Below are positions 8,418 through 18,374 of a DNA stretch of 64,000 nt, piece by piece. Numbering within the stretch: the stretch's first letter is position 1; each line of letters begins with the position of its first letter. The position numbers and the translations under genes are program-made. Source of the DNA: an uncultured Allomuricauda sp. (lineage in GTDB: Bacteria > Bacteroidota > Bacteroidia > Flavobacteriales > Flavobacteriaceae); NCBI RefSeq assembly GCF_947501165.1, contig NZ_CANMUU010000002.1, positions 1,302,001 to 1,366,000 on the forward strand. The letters are read 5' to 3'. The notes under the pieces are model-generated. The model did no database searches. It had not been told where the DNA came from and saw nothing but the letters and a program-made list of their open reading frames with translations.

Positions 8418-8978
8418 ATGAAGATATACACAAAGACTGGGGATAAAGGAAATACGTCACTTTTTACAGGAACGCGGGTGCCCAAGCACCATATTCGAAT
8501 AGAAAGTTATGGAACAGTTGATGAACTTAACTCGGTCTTAGGATTGGTGCGCGATCAAGAAATGGATGATTATTCCAAAGAGGTTTTGATACACATTCAA
8601 GATAAGCTCTTTACCGTTGGCGCTATTTTAGCAACAGAACCCAAAAAAGACAACAGGCTCAAAATTCCACTAATCAATACCGAGGATATTGAGTTTTTGG
8701 AACAGGAGATTGATAAAATGAACGAAGAGCTTCCTCCAATGACCCATTTTATTCTGCCTGGAGGTCACCCAACGGTGTCATACTGTCATGTTGCACGGAC
8801 CACATGTAGAAGAGCAGAACGTATGATATCGTATTTGCATGAAAAAGAACCTGTCCCCGAGAACCTAATAGCATATATTAATCGTCTCTCTGACTACCTT
8901 TTTGTCTTGGCACGGAAGTTGTCAAAGCAATTGAACGCAGAAGAAGTCAAGTGGATTCCAAAAAAAATAGATGAATAA
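8418..8978 (+). CDS. Cob(I)yrinic acid a,c-diamide / cobalamin adenosyltransferase, PduO type
   Basis: Transfers adenosyl from ATP to cob(I)alamin to make coenzyme B12. The 186-residue protein has the PduO-type N-terminal ATP-binding motif TKTGDKGNTSLF (4-15), the SYGTVDELNS segment and the C-terminal active-site helix ARTTCRRAERMI. In Bacteroidota this enzyme commonly feeds methylmalonyl-CoA mutase, whose G-protein chaperone meaB is also in this window at 23054. The gene has an unusual leader, the 7-bp repeat array ending 9 bp upstream of its ATG. Confidence 0.92.
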   Translation: MKIYTKTGDKGNTSLFTGTRVPKHHIRIESYGTVDELNSVLGLVRDQEMDDYSKEVLIHIQDKLFTVGAILATEPKKDNRLKIPLINTEDIEFLEQEIDKMNEELPPMTHFILPGGHPTVSYCHVARTTCRRAERMISYLHEKEPVPENLIAYINRLSDYLFVLARKLSKQLNAEEVKWIPKKIDE

Positions 8979-9043
8979 AACCTTATTTTTTGCGTTACAG
9001 GATTAGCAAAGTCAAAATAATTTTTAAATAATTACGATTTTAC

Positions 9044-9073
9044 TTGACAAATTGGCTTTAAAAATTATTTTTG
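9044..9073 (+). promoter_or_regulatory. Bacteroidota consensus promoter for the DUF2795 gene
   Basis: TTG (9044-9046, within TTGACA) and TATTTTTG (9066-9073) are separated by 19 bp, matching the Bacteroidota TTG-N19-TAnnTTTG consensus exactly. The start codon follows 27 bp downstream. This is one of the two best promoter matches in the window. Confidence 0.8.
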
Positions 9074-9100
9074 CAAAAAATTTAAAATCAAACCGTTACT

Positions 9101-9325
9101 ATGTACTGGACATTAGAATTAGCTTCATATTTAAGTGATGCGCCTTGGCCAGCCACCAAAGACGAACTTATAGATTACGCCATTAGAACCGGAGCTCCGT
9201 TGGAGGTTGTAGAGAACTTGCAATCCATGGAGGAAGAAGGAGGCGAAGTATATGAATCCATCGAGGAAATTTGGCCCGATTACCCTACGGAAGAAGATTA
9301 CCTCTGGAATGAGGATGAGTATTGA
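9101..9325 (+). CDS. DUF2795 domain protein
   Basis: 74-residue acidic cytoplasmic protein matching the DUF2795 family: a short helical domain (YLSDAPWPATKDELIDYAIRTG, in which PWPATKDEL is the core) followed by an acidic tail with WPDYPTEED. The function of DUF2795 is unknown. It is monocistronic, bounded by a strong promoter (9044-9073) and an intrinsic terminator (9350-9374), which suggests high, independent expression. Confidence 0.85.
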   Translation: MYWTLELASYLSDAPWPATKDELIDYAIRTGAPLEVVENLQSMEEEGGEVYESIEEIWPDYPTEEDYLWNEDEY

Positions 9326-9349
9326 TTCCGCAAGTATAAAGCAAACTAA

Positions 9350-9374
9350 AAAGTCTCTTCTGAGGCTTTTTTTT
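9350..9374 (+). terminator. Intrinsic terminator after the DUF2795 gene
   Basis: An 8-bp stem (AAAGTCTC / GAGGCTTT, with one T:G pair) around a TTCT loop is followed by a run of T (9367-9374). It lies 24 bp after the DUF2795 stop and ahead of secA. Confidence 0.85.
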
Positions 9375-9377
9375 ATG

Positions 9378-9385
9378 TAATTTTG
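9378..9385 (+). promoter_or_regulatory. Possible -7 box for secA
   Basis: TAATTTTG matches TAnnTTTG directly after the DUF2795 terminator and 73 bp before secA. No good -33 TTG is found at the expected distance, so support is limited. Confidence 0.35.
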
Positions 9386-9458
9386 ACACCCTTGCGAAGG
9401 AGTTCCTAACCACTTTTGACAATGGAACACCTTTTGCGACCCAAAAGAAAAACATTTC

Positions 9459-12400
9459 ATGAGTTTTATTAATTCCGTACTAAAGGTTTTTGTAGGAGAT
9501 AAATCTGAAAAAGACGTAAAGGCACTTCAACCTTTGGTAAAAGAGATAAAATCCTTTGAACAGCAACTCGAATCCTTGTCTTTGGACCAACTTAGACAAA
9601 AGACGGTTGACTTTAAATCAAGGATAAAAGAAGAACGAAAAGATATAGATGACCAAATTGATGTCCTAAAGGAGGAAGTCCAGAACTCCACGGATATTGA
9701 CCGAAATGAGGAAATCTACACTGAAATTGACAAGCTTGAAGAAGAAGCCTACGCTATTTCAGAAAAAACCTTGAACGATATTCTACCCGAAGCTTTTGCA
9801 GTGGTGAAAGAAACTGCCAAACGCTTTGCAAATAATGAAACTCTTCAGGTAACGGCAACTGAATTTGACCGTTCCCTTTCAGGTTCCAAGGATTATGTAA
9901 CCCTTCAAGGGGATAACGCCATCTGGAAAAATTCATGGGACGCCGCGGGCAAGGAGGTCACCTGGGACATGATTCACTACGATGTCCAGTTAATAGGTGG
10001 TATTTCACTTCACCAAGGAAAAATTGCTGAAATGCAGACAGGTGAAGGAAAAACATTGGTAGCCACTCTCCCACTCTATTTGAATGCCCTTGCTGGAAAA
10101 GGTGCGCATTTGGTTACTGTCAATGATTATCTGGCCAAAAGGGACAGTGCATGGATGGCCCCATTATTTGAGTTCCATGGGCTTTCTGTAGATTGTATAG
10201 ATAAACACCAACCCAATTCGGAAGGACGAAGAGCTGCATACAACTCAGACATCACCTATGGAACCAACAACGAATTTGGTTTCGATTATCTACGTGATAA
10301 TATGGCACACGCACCTGGTGATTTGGTGCAACGGCCCCACCACTATGCCATTGTGGATGAGGTAGATTCTGTTTTAATTGATGATGCGCGTACTCCGTTG
10401 ATTATTTCAGGGCCAGTTCCCGAAGGTGACCGTCATGAGTTCAATGAGCTAAAACCAAAAGTTTCAGACATTGTCCAGAAACAACGTCAGCACCTAACCG
10501 GCGTTCTTGCAGAAGCTAAAAGACTTATCAAAGAAGGTGATACCAAAGAAGGTGGTTTCTTATTGCTTCGTGTGTTCCGTGGATTACCTAAGAATAAAGC
10601 CCTCATCAAGTTTTTGAGTGAAGAAGGAGTAAAACAGTTACTTCAAAAGACCGAAAACTTCTATATGCAGGACAATAATCGGGAAATGCCCAAGGTCGAT
10701 GCAGATTTGCTGTTCACCATTGACGAAAAGAACAATCAGATTGAGTTAACGGACAAAGGTGTCGATTACCTTTCTGGAGAAGAGAACAAAGATTTCTTTG
10801 TGATGCCCGATATTGGCGGTGAAATTGCCAAGATCGAACAGCAAAACCTGGAAATTGAAAAAGAAGCTGAACTCAAAGAAGAGCTTTTTAAGGATTTCGC
10901 TGTAAAAAGTGAACGTATCCACACCATGACCCAACTTTTAAAAGCATACGCACTTTTTGAAAAAGATGTGGAGTATGTGGTCATGGACAATAAAGTAATG
11001 ATTGTGGATGAGCAGACCGGACGTATCATGGACGGTAGACGTTATTCCGATGGGCTGCATCAAGCTATTGAAGCGAAGGAGAATGTGAAGATTGAGGCTA
11101 TGACCCAAACTTTCGCTACGGTAACGCTCCAGAACTATTTCCGGATGTACAAAAAACTGGCAGGTATGACGGGTACTGCCGTTACCGAAGCAGGTGAATT
11201 TTGGGAAATCTACAAATTGGATGTTATGGAAATACCAACCAATAGACCCATTGCCCGTGACGACCGAAATGATTTGATCTACAAAACCAAAAGGGAAAAA
11301 TATAACGCCATTATAGAAGAGGTTACTGAGCTTTCCAAATCTGGCAGACCTGTTCTAATTGGTACTACTTCGGTTGAGATTTCCGAATTACTATCCAAGC
11401 TGCTAAGTGTTCGGAAGGTACCCCATAACGTGCTGAATGCTAAGTTGCACAAGAAAGAGGCGGACATTGTTGCCGAAGCAGGAAAGCCTGGCGTGGTTAC
11501 CATTGCCACTAACATGGCTGGTAGGGGTACCGATATCAAGTTGATTGATGAAGTAAAAGAAGCAGGTGGTTTGGCTATAGTAGGAACGGAAAGGCATGAT
11601 TCCAGACGTGTAGACCGTCAGCTAAGAGGCCGTTCCGGTAGACAGGGAGATGTTGGAAGTTCCCAGTTTTATGTTTCGTTAGAAGACAATCTTATGCGCT
11701 TGTTCGGTTCGGACAGGGTGGCCAAGATGATGGACCGTATGGGCTTGGAAGAAGGTGAGGTAATCCAACATTCCATGATGACCAAGTCTATTGAGCGTGC
11801 TCAGAAAAAAGTGGAGGAAAACAACTTTGGTATCCGTAAACGATTGTTGGAGTATGATGATGTGATGAATGCTCAACGTGAAGTGGTTTACAAAAGAAGA
11901 AGACATGCGCTTCAAGGAGAACGACTGAAGGTGGACATTGCCAATATGATCTATGATACTTCAGAGGTTATTGCAGAGACCAATAAATTGGCCGAGGACT
12001 ACAAAAACTTTGAATTTGAGCTGATAAAGTATTTTTCCATCACTTCTCCTGTTTCTGAAGAAGAGTTTCAAAAACTGAATTTTCAAGAAATTGCAAATCA
12101 AGTATACCAAGCTGCCTATAATTTCTATCAAGAAAAAATGCAGCGCAGTGCAGAAGTTGCCTTTCAAGTTATCAAAAGGGTATATGAAGACCCATCCAAT
12201 AAATTTGAACGTATTGTAGTGCCATTCACAGATGGCATCAAAACGCTTAATGTAGTTACCAATCTGGAAAATGCCTATCAAAGTGAGGGAAAACAGCTGG
12301 TGACCGACTTTGAAAAGAACATTACTCTTGCCATAATCGATGATTCTTGGAAAACGCACTTGCGCAAAATGGATGAATTGAAACAATCCGTTCAATTGGC

Positions 12401-12821
12401 AGTACACGAGCAAAAAGACCCACTTTTGATTTATAAATTTGAAGCTTTTGAGCTTTTCAAAGAAATGATTGACAAGGTGAATAAAGAAGTGATTTCCTTC
12501 CTTTATAAAGGAGAATTGCCTTCGGAAAGCACCAATCAAATACAAGAAGCTAGGAACGTAAGTAGACCTAAAGAAAAATTACAGACCACGAAAGAGGAAA
12601 TTCCTAACAGTGATGAACTGGCAGCCCAGAATCGTGCAGCAGGTCAGACACAAGGCCGAAGACCGCAAATAACAGAAACAATCATACGGGAAAAACCGAA
12701 AATTGGTCGTAATGACAGAGTAACTATTAAGAATGTTATGTCTGGTGAAAGTAAGACCGTAAAATACAAACAAGCTGAGCCTTTGATAGATAAGGGCGAA
12801 TGGGTACTCATTGAAGACTAA
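9459..12821 (+). CDS. secA: Preprotein translocase ATPase SecA
   Basis: Motor ATPase that pushes unfolded preproteins through SecYEG. In 1120 residues I see Walker A MQTGEGKT (from about residue 192), DEVDSVLIDDARTPLIISG, the second-half motifs GTTSVEISE, TNMAGRGTDIKL and RQLRGRSGRQGD, and the helical scaffold. It is longer than the roughly 900-residue proteobacterial form because of insertions in the N-terminal and cross-linking regions, as usual in Bacteroidota. It also lacks the C-terminal Cys-rich zinc motif, ending in a basic IGRND-type tail. It stands alone, with a terminator behind it. Confidence 0.97.
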   Translation: MSFINSVLKVFVGDKSEKDVKALQPLVKEIKSFEQQLESLSLDQLRQKTVDFKSRIKEERKDIDDQIDVLKEEVQNSTDIDRNEEIYTEIDKLEEEAYAISEKTLNDILPEAFAVVKETAKRFANNETLQVTATEFDRSLSGSKDYVTLQGDNAIWKNSWDAAGKEVTWDMIHYDVQLIGGISLHQGKIAEMQTGEGKTLVATLPLYLNALAGKGAHLVTVNDYLAKRDSAWMAPLFEFHGLSVDCIDKHQPNSEGRRAAYNSDITYGTNNEFGFDYLRDNMAHAPGDLVQRPHHYAIVDEVDSVLIDDARTPLIISGPVPEGDRHEFNELKPKVSDIVQKQRQHLTGVLAEAKRLIKEGDTKEGGFLLLRVFRGLPKNKALIKFLSEEGVKQLLQKTENFYMQDNNREMPKVDADLLFTIDEKNNQIELTDKGVDYLSGEENKDFFVMPDIGGEIAKIEQQNLEIEKEAELKEELFKDFAVKSERIHTMTQLLKAYALFEKDVEYVVMDNKVMIVDEQTGRIMDGRRYSDGLHQAIEAKENVKIEAMTQTFATVTLQNYFRMYKKLAGMTGTAVTEAGEFWEIYKLDVMEIPTNRPIARDDRNDLIYKTKREKYNAIIEEVTELSKSGRPVLIGTTSVEISELLSKLLSVRKVPHNVLNAKLHKKEADIVAEAGKPGVVTIATNMAGRGTDIKLIDEVKEAGGLAIVGTERHDSRRVDRQLRGRSGRQGDVGSSQFYVSLEDNLMRLFGSDRVAKMMDRMGLEEGEVIQHSMMTKSIERAQKKVEENNFGIRKRLLEYDDVMNAQREVVYKRRRHALQGERLKVDIANMIYDTSEVIAETNKLAEDYKNFEFELIKYFSITSPVSEEEFQKLNFQEIANQVYQAAYNFYQEKMQRSAEVAFQVIKRVYEDPSNKFERIVVPFTDGIKTLNVVTNLENAYQSEGKQLVTDFEKNITLAIIDDSWKTHLRKMDELKQSVQLAVHEQKDPLLIYKFEAFELFKEMIDKVNKEVISFLYKGELPSESTNQIQEARNVSRPKEKLQTTKEEIPNSDELAAQNRAAGQTQGRRPQITETIIREKPKIGRNDRVTIKNVMSGESKTVKYKQAEPLIDKGEWVLIED

Positions 12822-12840
12822 TCCATCTCGATAGAAGAGA

Positions 12841-12874
12841 AAAACGACGGTCAAGAATGACTGTCGTTTTTTGT
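12841..12874 (+). terminator. Intrinsic terminator after secA
   Basis: A 13-bp hairpin (12841-12853 with 12858-12870, one G:T pair) with an AGAA loop ends in a T-rich tract. It lies 19 bp after the secA stop. The stem is AT-rich at the base and largely symmetric. Confidence 0.8.
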
Positions 12875-12960
12875 TTATAAAGAAAACATAGTTAGATTTA
12901 CAACATTATTACCCCATATAATTAACCTAAACTATAGCTTCGACCTCTTTATAGTACCAG

Positions 12961-14199
12961 GTGAATAACCAATCGCAGCATATGAAGATTCCTGTCAAGG
13001 ATAAATATCGTTTACGAGATAAAATTGATTTGGTACTAAAAGTTAATTATAGTTCTTCATTGTTTGCTGTTCTATTCGGGGCAATCTGCTTTTTCTTTTT
13101 AGATATAAAGGAAATCATCCCTTTAACGTGCTTGTGTTTCGCTTGTATCAATGTACTGAACACGTTATTGTACAAACTGCATAAGAACATACTTTTAACA
13201 TACAATATAACCTCGATGTTATCCATGGTCGGGGCAATTTTGATTACGCTCTGTAGTGGAGGCATACAGAGTCCTTTTATATTCGTTCTTGCCATAATCG
13301 TTTTTGCAGGATATGTTACCACTAAAATCTATGGGCACTTTTACCTTATCATAAATTTGGTTGTTCTTGCCATGCTGTTCCTGTATGATTTAGGTGATTT
13401 TCGAATTTTGGAAAACGTTATTCCCGAAAGCTCAAAAAAGTGGTTTGCCTTTATAAGTTCTGTTTTTGCTGTATACCTATTGGGTGGGGTTTTTGGAAAA
13501 AACCTATTGAAAGCTCATCATAAACTGTACAAATCACGCAAAGAAATCCTTGAACGAATAAATGAAAAGGAAACCTTGCTCAAAGAAGTGCATCACAGAG
13601 TTAAGAACAATCTACAAACCGTTTCAAGTCTTCTAAGTTTGCAATCCAGGTCTATTGCAGATGATAAAATCAGTGGTATTATTAAAAGTAGCCAAAACAG
13701 GGTGGTTTCCATGGCTATGGTACACGAGATGCTCTATAAACGTGATGATTATTTATCAAAAATAGAGTTAAAACCTTACGTTAAGGAGCTATGTGACTAT
13801 TTAGTGCGCTCTGTCAAAGGAAATATTGACAATGTAAAAATGCATTTGGACATTGAAGATAACAAGTTGAGCATTGACACTGTTATTCCTTTAGGTTTGA
13901 TTATCAATGAAACCATTACAAATGCTCTTAAATATGGTATTGCCGAAGACGAGAATGGGGAAATAACCATATCCTTGAAAAAACTACCCAACAACCGTTA
14001 TGAACTTTATCTGGGCGACAATGGAAGGGGCTACTCCCATAATTTTGATCCAAAAAACTCAAAATCTTTAGGTTTAAAACTGATATATAATCTCACTAGA
14101 CAATTGCGGGGAACCATCTCAAGGGATATGTCAAAAAAAGGCACCTATTACAGAATTGAATTTGAGGAAATAATCGAGGAATTCAATTCTATCGATTAA
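12961..14199 (+). CDS. Membrane sensor histidine kinase, HisKA_2 / HWE-like
   Basis: 412 residues. There are about six hydrophobic helices (28-180) with no large periplasmic domain, then a HisKA_2 dimerisation helix with KEVHHRVKNNLQ (His211/His212, phospho-acceptor) and an HATPase_c domain (N-box INETITNALKYG, G-box DNGRGYS). The start is GTG at 12961; an in-frame ATG at 12982 is an alternative. No response regulator lies nearby, so it is an orphan whose partner is elsewhere. The ligand cannot be inferred. Confidence 0.9.
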   Translation: MNNQSQHMKIPVKDKYRLRDKIDLVLKVNYSSSLFAVLFGAICFFFLDIKEIIPLTCLCFACINVLNTLLYKLHKNILLTYNITSMLSMVGAILITLCSGGIQSPFIFVLAIIVFAGYVTTKIYGHFYLIINLVVLAMLFLYDLGDFRILENVIPESSKKWFAFISSVFAVYLLGGVFGKNLLKAHHKLYKSRKEILERINEKETLLKEVHHRVKNNLQTVSSLLSLQSRSIADDKISGIIKSSQNRVVSMAMVHEMLYKRDDYLSKIELKPYVKELCDYLVRSVKGNIDNVKMHLDIEDNKLSIDTVIPLGLIINETITNALKYGIAEDENGEITISLKKLPNNRYELYLGDNGRGYSHNFDPKNSKSLGLKLIYNLTRQLRGTISRDMSKKGTYYRIEFEEIIEEFNSID

Positions 14200-14240
14200 A
14201 AGCTTTTCCTATCTTTAAAGGATTAACCAATCCTGCACGA

Positions 14241-16757
14241 ATGTTCAAAAAATCTCTATTGGGAGTGCTATGTATTTTTAGCATTTCCATCTCTGCACAA
14301 GACTATTTTTTTAAAAAATTTCATCCATTTGATTCCAACATCCAATCTCCAGAAGAATTCTTGGGACATGGCATAGGTGAAAGACACACCAGACATGATT
14401 TAATTGTGGCCTATATGGATTATTTGGCCAAAAACTCTGAACGAGCTTCATATTATGAGTATGGCAAAACACATGAAGGCCGAAAACTAATCATTCTCAC
14501 AATTACTTCACCTAAAAATTTAAGCAACCTAGAAACGCTCAAAGAAAAACATCTTGAGTATACAGACCCTTCAAAATCTCCTACGGATTACAACGGATTA
14601 CCAGTTTTTATCAATTTGGGCTATAATGTACATGGTAATGAACCTTCTAGTTCTGAGGCTGCACTGCTCACTGCTTATACCCTTACCGCATCCAATCACC
14701 CTGAAATTTTGAACTATTTGAACCACGGAGTCATATTTATTGACCCTACCATAAATCCTGACGGCAGGGACCGTCATACCCAATGGGCCAACATGTACCA
14801 AGGTGACCCTTTGGTTGCAGATCCACAAGATGCCGAACACAATGAGTATTGGCCTCGCGGGCGCACAAATCACTATTGGTTTGATTTAAACCGGGATTGG
14901 CTTTTGGGCATCCACCCAGAAAGTCGTGGAAAATTAACATGGTACCATCAATGGTACCCTAATGTGGTCACTGATTTTCATGAAATGGGAACCCAAAGCA
15001 CGTATTTCTTTGAACCCATGAAGGATAATGCTTCCCTGGAACCTATTATGCCCAAGGAAAACTATGAAGACTTAAATAACCTGTTCGGAGACTACTTTGC
15101 TAAATCCCTGGACAGCATTGGTTCACTCTACTTTACCAAGGAAGTATTTGACGGTACCTACCCTGGGTATGGTTCCTCCTATCCTGACCTTCAGGGCGGT
15201 TTGGCATTGTTATTTGAGCAAGCCAGCTCCAGGGGACACAAACAAACAACACCCTTTGGAGAGATCACGTTTCCGTTCACTATTAGAAACCAATATGTTT
15301 CTAGTATGACCACGGTAAAAGCTGCTGTTGAAAACAAAGCGACCCTAAGAAAATATCAGCAGAATTTCTTTAAAAGTGCTTTGACCAATTCTTCCCGAAG
15401 CAAAATAAAGGGATACACATTCAAAACCGAACATGATGCTAACAGAACCAAAGCCTTTGTGGATAAGTTGCTTTTGCATAAGATTGATGTGTATAAAAAT
15501 GGTGATAGTTTCACAGTTCCTACAAGACAGCCACAGTACAGAATGGTACAAACCATGTTCGAAACCTATGAGAAGTATAGGGACAGCGTATATTATGATG
15601 CATCTGCCTGGTCAGTGGCCAATTTCTACAACATTGATTACAAGTCCACCTCATCCCTGAATTTGGGAGAAAAGGTCACGGATTTGGATGGTCTGGTAAA
15701 CCCGGCAACGGTTCAAAAAACGAACTATGCATATATTGTGGATTATGATGATTATAATGCCGTAGCTGCATTAAATCACATGCAAGAAAAAAGTTTAGTT
15801 GTCTCTTCTGCGTTTAAGCCATTTACCGCAAAAACCACTACTGGTGATAAAAAGTTTAATTATGGAGCCCTTGTAGTTCCTGTAAGTCTTCAAAAAAAAG
15901 ATGCCAATGAAGTGTATTCCATAATTACTGAAGCTCAGAAAACATATCACGTTCCTGTATATGCGGTCAATTCAGGGTACAGTTTACAAGGTATTGATTT
16001 GGGAAGTCGTTATATTCAGCCTATAACGCGTCCAAAGGCAGCTATGATCATTGGAGATGGAGTACGCTCCTACGAAGCAGGTGAGGTTTGGCACTTATTG
16101 GACACTCGAGTGCATATGCCCATAACCAAGATACCCATGCGCAACCTTAGCAGGGCAAATCTAGATAAGTACAACACCTTGGTGATGGTATCCGGAAACT
16201 ATCAATTCTCTAAAAAGATGATGGATAAAATAAAGGCATGGACCAGTAAAGGGAACACGCTGATTACTATTGGAAGCGCTTCTAAATGGGCAATTGATAA
16301 AAAAATAGTCAAAGAAAAGTTGACCAATGCCGAAAAGGATACAACAGCAGTTGCACAACGTAAGCCTTATGTAGATGCACCTGAAAATCTAGGTAAGGAA
16401 AGCGTTGGCGGCGCAATTTTCAAAGCGGATTTGGATGTAACACACCCTTTGGCATTCGGTTATCACGACACCTCAATTCCTGTCTATAAAAATAACTCGA
16501 TTTGGTTGGCTCCAAGTAAAAACGAATATGCCACAGTGGCCAAATATGCTACAGACCCGCATATTGATGGCTTTATCACCAAAAAAAACATGGAAGAAAA
16601 TCTAAAACCTTCTGCATCTTTGATAGTAAGTAAAGTGGGGAGCGGTAGGGCCGTGCTATTTGCCGACAATCCAAATTTTAGAGGATCATGGTACGGAACC
16701 AACCGTTTGTTCTTAAATGCACTTTTCTTGGGAAATAAAATCAGAATTCCAGAATAA
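14241..16757 (+). CDS. Exported M14-family zinc carboxypeptidase
   Basis: 838 residues with a signal peptide (cleavage near SISAQ, residue 20). The catalytic domain lies at about 40-380. Zinc ligands of family M14 are visible: His131 and Glu134 in HGNEPSSSEA and His247 in TDFHEMG. The C-terminal half (about 400-838) is a large extra region with an alpha/beta GATase-like look and no motif I can name. It is followed after 9 bp by an exported amidohydrolase, so the two are probably co-transcribed. Likely role: degradation of external or periplasmic peptides. Confidence 0.9.
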   Translation: MFKKSLLGVLCIFSISISAQDYFFKKFHPFDSNIQSPEEFLGHGIGERHTRHDLIVAYMDYLAKNSERASYYEYGKTHEGRKLIILTITSPKNLSNLETLKEKHLEYTDPSKSPTDYNGLPVFINLGYNVHGNEPSSSEAALLTAYTLTASNHPEILNYLNHGVIFIDPTINPDGRDRHTQWANMYQGDPLVADPQDAEHNEYWPRGRTNHYWFDLNRDWLLGIHPESRGKLTWYHQWYPNVVTDFHEMGTQSTYFFEPMKDNASLEPIMPKENYEDLNNLFGDYFAKSLDSIGSLYFTKEVFDGTYPGYGSSYPDLQGGLALLFEQASSRGHKQTTPFGEITFPFTIRNQYVSSMTTVKAAVENKATLRKYQQNFFKSALTNSSRSKIKGYTFKTEHDANRTKAFVDKLLLHKIDVYKNGDSFTVPTRQPQYRMVQTMFETYEKYRDSVYYDASAWSVANFYNIDYKSTSSLNLGEKVTDLDGLVNPATVQKTNYAYIVDYDDYNAVAALNHMQEKSLVVSSAFKPFTAKTTTGDKKFNYGALVVPVSLQKKDANEVYSIITEAQKTYHVPVYAVNSGYSLQGIDLGSRYIQPITRPKAAMIIGDGVRSYEAGEVWHLLDTRVHMPITKIPMRNLSRANLDKYNTLVMVSGNYQFSKKMMDKIKAWTSKGNTLITIGSASKWAIDKKIVKEKLTNAEKDTTAVAQRKPYVDAPENLGKESVGGAIFKADLDVTHPLAFGYHDTSIPVYKNNSIWLAPSKNEYATVAKYATDPHIDGFITKKNMEENLKPSASLIVSKVGSGRAVLFADNPNFRGSWYGTNRLFLNALFLGNKIRIPE

Positions 16758-16766
16758 ACAAACACT

Positions 16767-18344
16767 ATGAAAAAACTATTCGTCCTTATAATCTCCTTTG
16801 CTTTCCTTGCATCTTATGGACAAGAAGAAATGCGAGAGGGTCCATTTTCACAACTCATCATCCGTGGGGTCACTTTAATCAATGGAAATGGTTCTCCTCC
16901 TAGAGGACCTGTTGATATTGTAGTGGAACAGAACAAGATAGTGGACATCAAGATTGTTGGGTATCCCGGAGTTACTATAGATGAAACCAAACGTCCAAAA
17001 TTAAAACCAGGTGGTAAGGAGTTGGACTGTTCGGGCATGTATCTTCTGCCCGGTTTTATAGATATGCATGGCCATATTGGAGGCGTAGCACAAGGCGCGG
17101 ATTACGATTATGTTTTCAAGCTATGGATGGCACATGGAATCACGACCATAAGGGAACCAAGTGGAAGGAGCATCGATTGGACCTTGGATTTGAAAAGAAA
17201 AAGCGAAAAGAACGAGATTATTGCTCCACGAATCTTTGCTTACACGGGATTCGGACAAACTACCAAAGGTTTTAATCCACTCAACGATATTCCCATAAGT
17301 ACCACGGAGCAAGCCAGAAAATGGGTGAGAGCCAATGCAGAGCGAGGTGCCGATGGTATCAAATTCTTTGGCGCCCCACCAGAAATTATGGCTGCAGCCT
17401 TGGACGAAAACAAGAAACTGGGATTACGTTCTGCCTGTCATCATGCGCAAGTCGATGTTGCCAGATGGAATGTATTGAACTCTGCAAGAGCAGGACTGAC
17501 CAGTATGGAACACTGGTATGGTCTTCCAGAAGCGCTTTTCGTGGATAGAACGGTTCAGGATTATCCATTAGACTACAACTATCAAAATGAACAAGACCGC
17601 TTTGAGGAAGCCGGCAAATTGTGGAAGCAAGCGGCAAAACCCTATTCCGAGCACTGGAATAAGGTCATGGATGAATTAATTGACCTCGATTTTACCATTG
17701 ACCCTACTTTTAACATCTATGAGGCTAGTAGGGATTTGCACCGAGCACGTAGGGCAGAATGGCATGAAGATTATGCACTACCTACCGTATGGGCTTTTTT
17801 CCAACCTAGTAAAATATCACATGGTTCTTATTGGCATGATTGGGGTACTGAACAAGAAGTGGCTTGGCGAGATAACTACAGGTTATGGATGACCTTTATC
17901 AACGAATACAAAAATCGAGGCGGAAGGGTCACAACAGGCTCCGATTCTGGTTTTATTTTCCAATTATACGGCTTTGCTTACATCCGTGAGATGGAATTAT
18001 TGAGAGAAGCTGGTTTCCATCCAATGGAAGTTATCCGTTCCGCAACCTTGAATGGAGCAGAAGCTTTGGGAGTTGCCGATAAAATTGGTTCTGTTGAAAT
18101 TGGAAAAATGGCCGATTTTGCCATTGTAGACGAAAATCCGCTTAAAAATTTAAAGGTGCTCTATGGAACAGGAGCAATTCGATTAACGGATGATAACGAA
18201 GTAGTACGTGTTGGTGGTGTGAAGTATACTATTAAGGACGGTGTTATCTTCGACGCAAAAGCACTTTTACAGGACGTAAAAAAGATGGTCGCTGAAGAAA
18301 AACAAAAATTAGACTACAAGATAAAACAGCCAGGAATGAAATAG
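16767..18344 (+). CDS. Exported metal-dependent amidohydrolase
   Basis: 525 residues with a signal peptide (MKKLFVLIISFAFLASYGQ). It shows the amidohydrolase superfamily TIM barrel: the metal-binding HxH of DMHGHIG (His101, His103), a later SACHHAQ histidine pair, and TTGSDSGF near the last metal Asp. The C-terminal segment with IGSVEIGKMADFAIVD is typical of imidazolonepropionase- or prolidase-like members. It lies 9 bp after the M14 peptidase. Substrate is unknown; cleavage of cyclic or N-blocked dipeptides is a reasonable guess. Confidence 0.9.
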   Translation: MKKLFVLIISFAFLASYGQEEMREGPFSQLIIRGVTLINGNGSPPRGPVDIVVEQNKIVDIKIVGYPGVTIDETKRPKLKPGGKELDCSGMYLLPGFIDMHGHIGGVAQGADYDYVFKLWMAHGITTIREPSGRSIDWTLDLKRKSEKNEIIAPRIFAYTGFGQTTKGFNPLNDIPISTTEQARKWVRANAERGADGIKFFGAPPEIMAAALDENKKLGLRSACHHAQVDVARWNVLNSARAGLTSMEHWYGLPEALFVDRTVQDYPLDYNYQNEQDRFEEAGKLWKQAAKPYSEHWNKVMDELIDLDFTIDPTFNIYEASRDLHRARRAEWHEDYALPTVWAFFQPSKISHGSYWHDWGTEQEVAWRDNYRLWMTFINEYKNRGGRVTTGSDSGFIFQLYGFAYIREMELLREAGFHPMEVIRSATLNGAEALGVADKIGSVEIGKMADFAIVDENPLKNLKVLYGTGAIRLTDDNEVVRVGGVKYTIKDGVIFDAKALLQDVKKMVAEEKQKLDYKIKQPGMK

Positions 18345-18374
18345 AAAGCATATGTTTGGTTTGAGGATGATGTA

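Noticed and set aside
9459..12821. SecA is over 200 residues longer than the E. coli protein and lacks the zinc-binding tail
   Set aside because: Both features are usual in Bacteroidota SecA, so this is not an anomaly.
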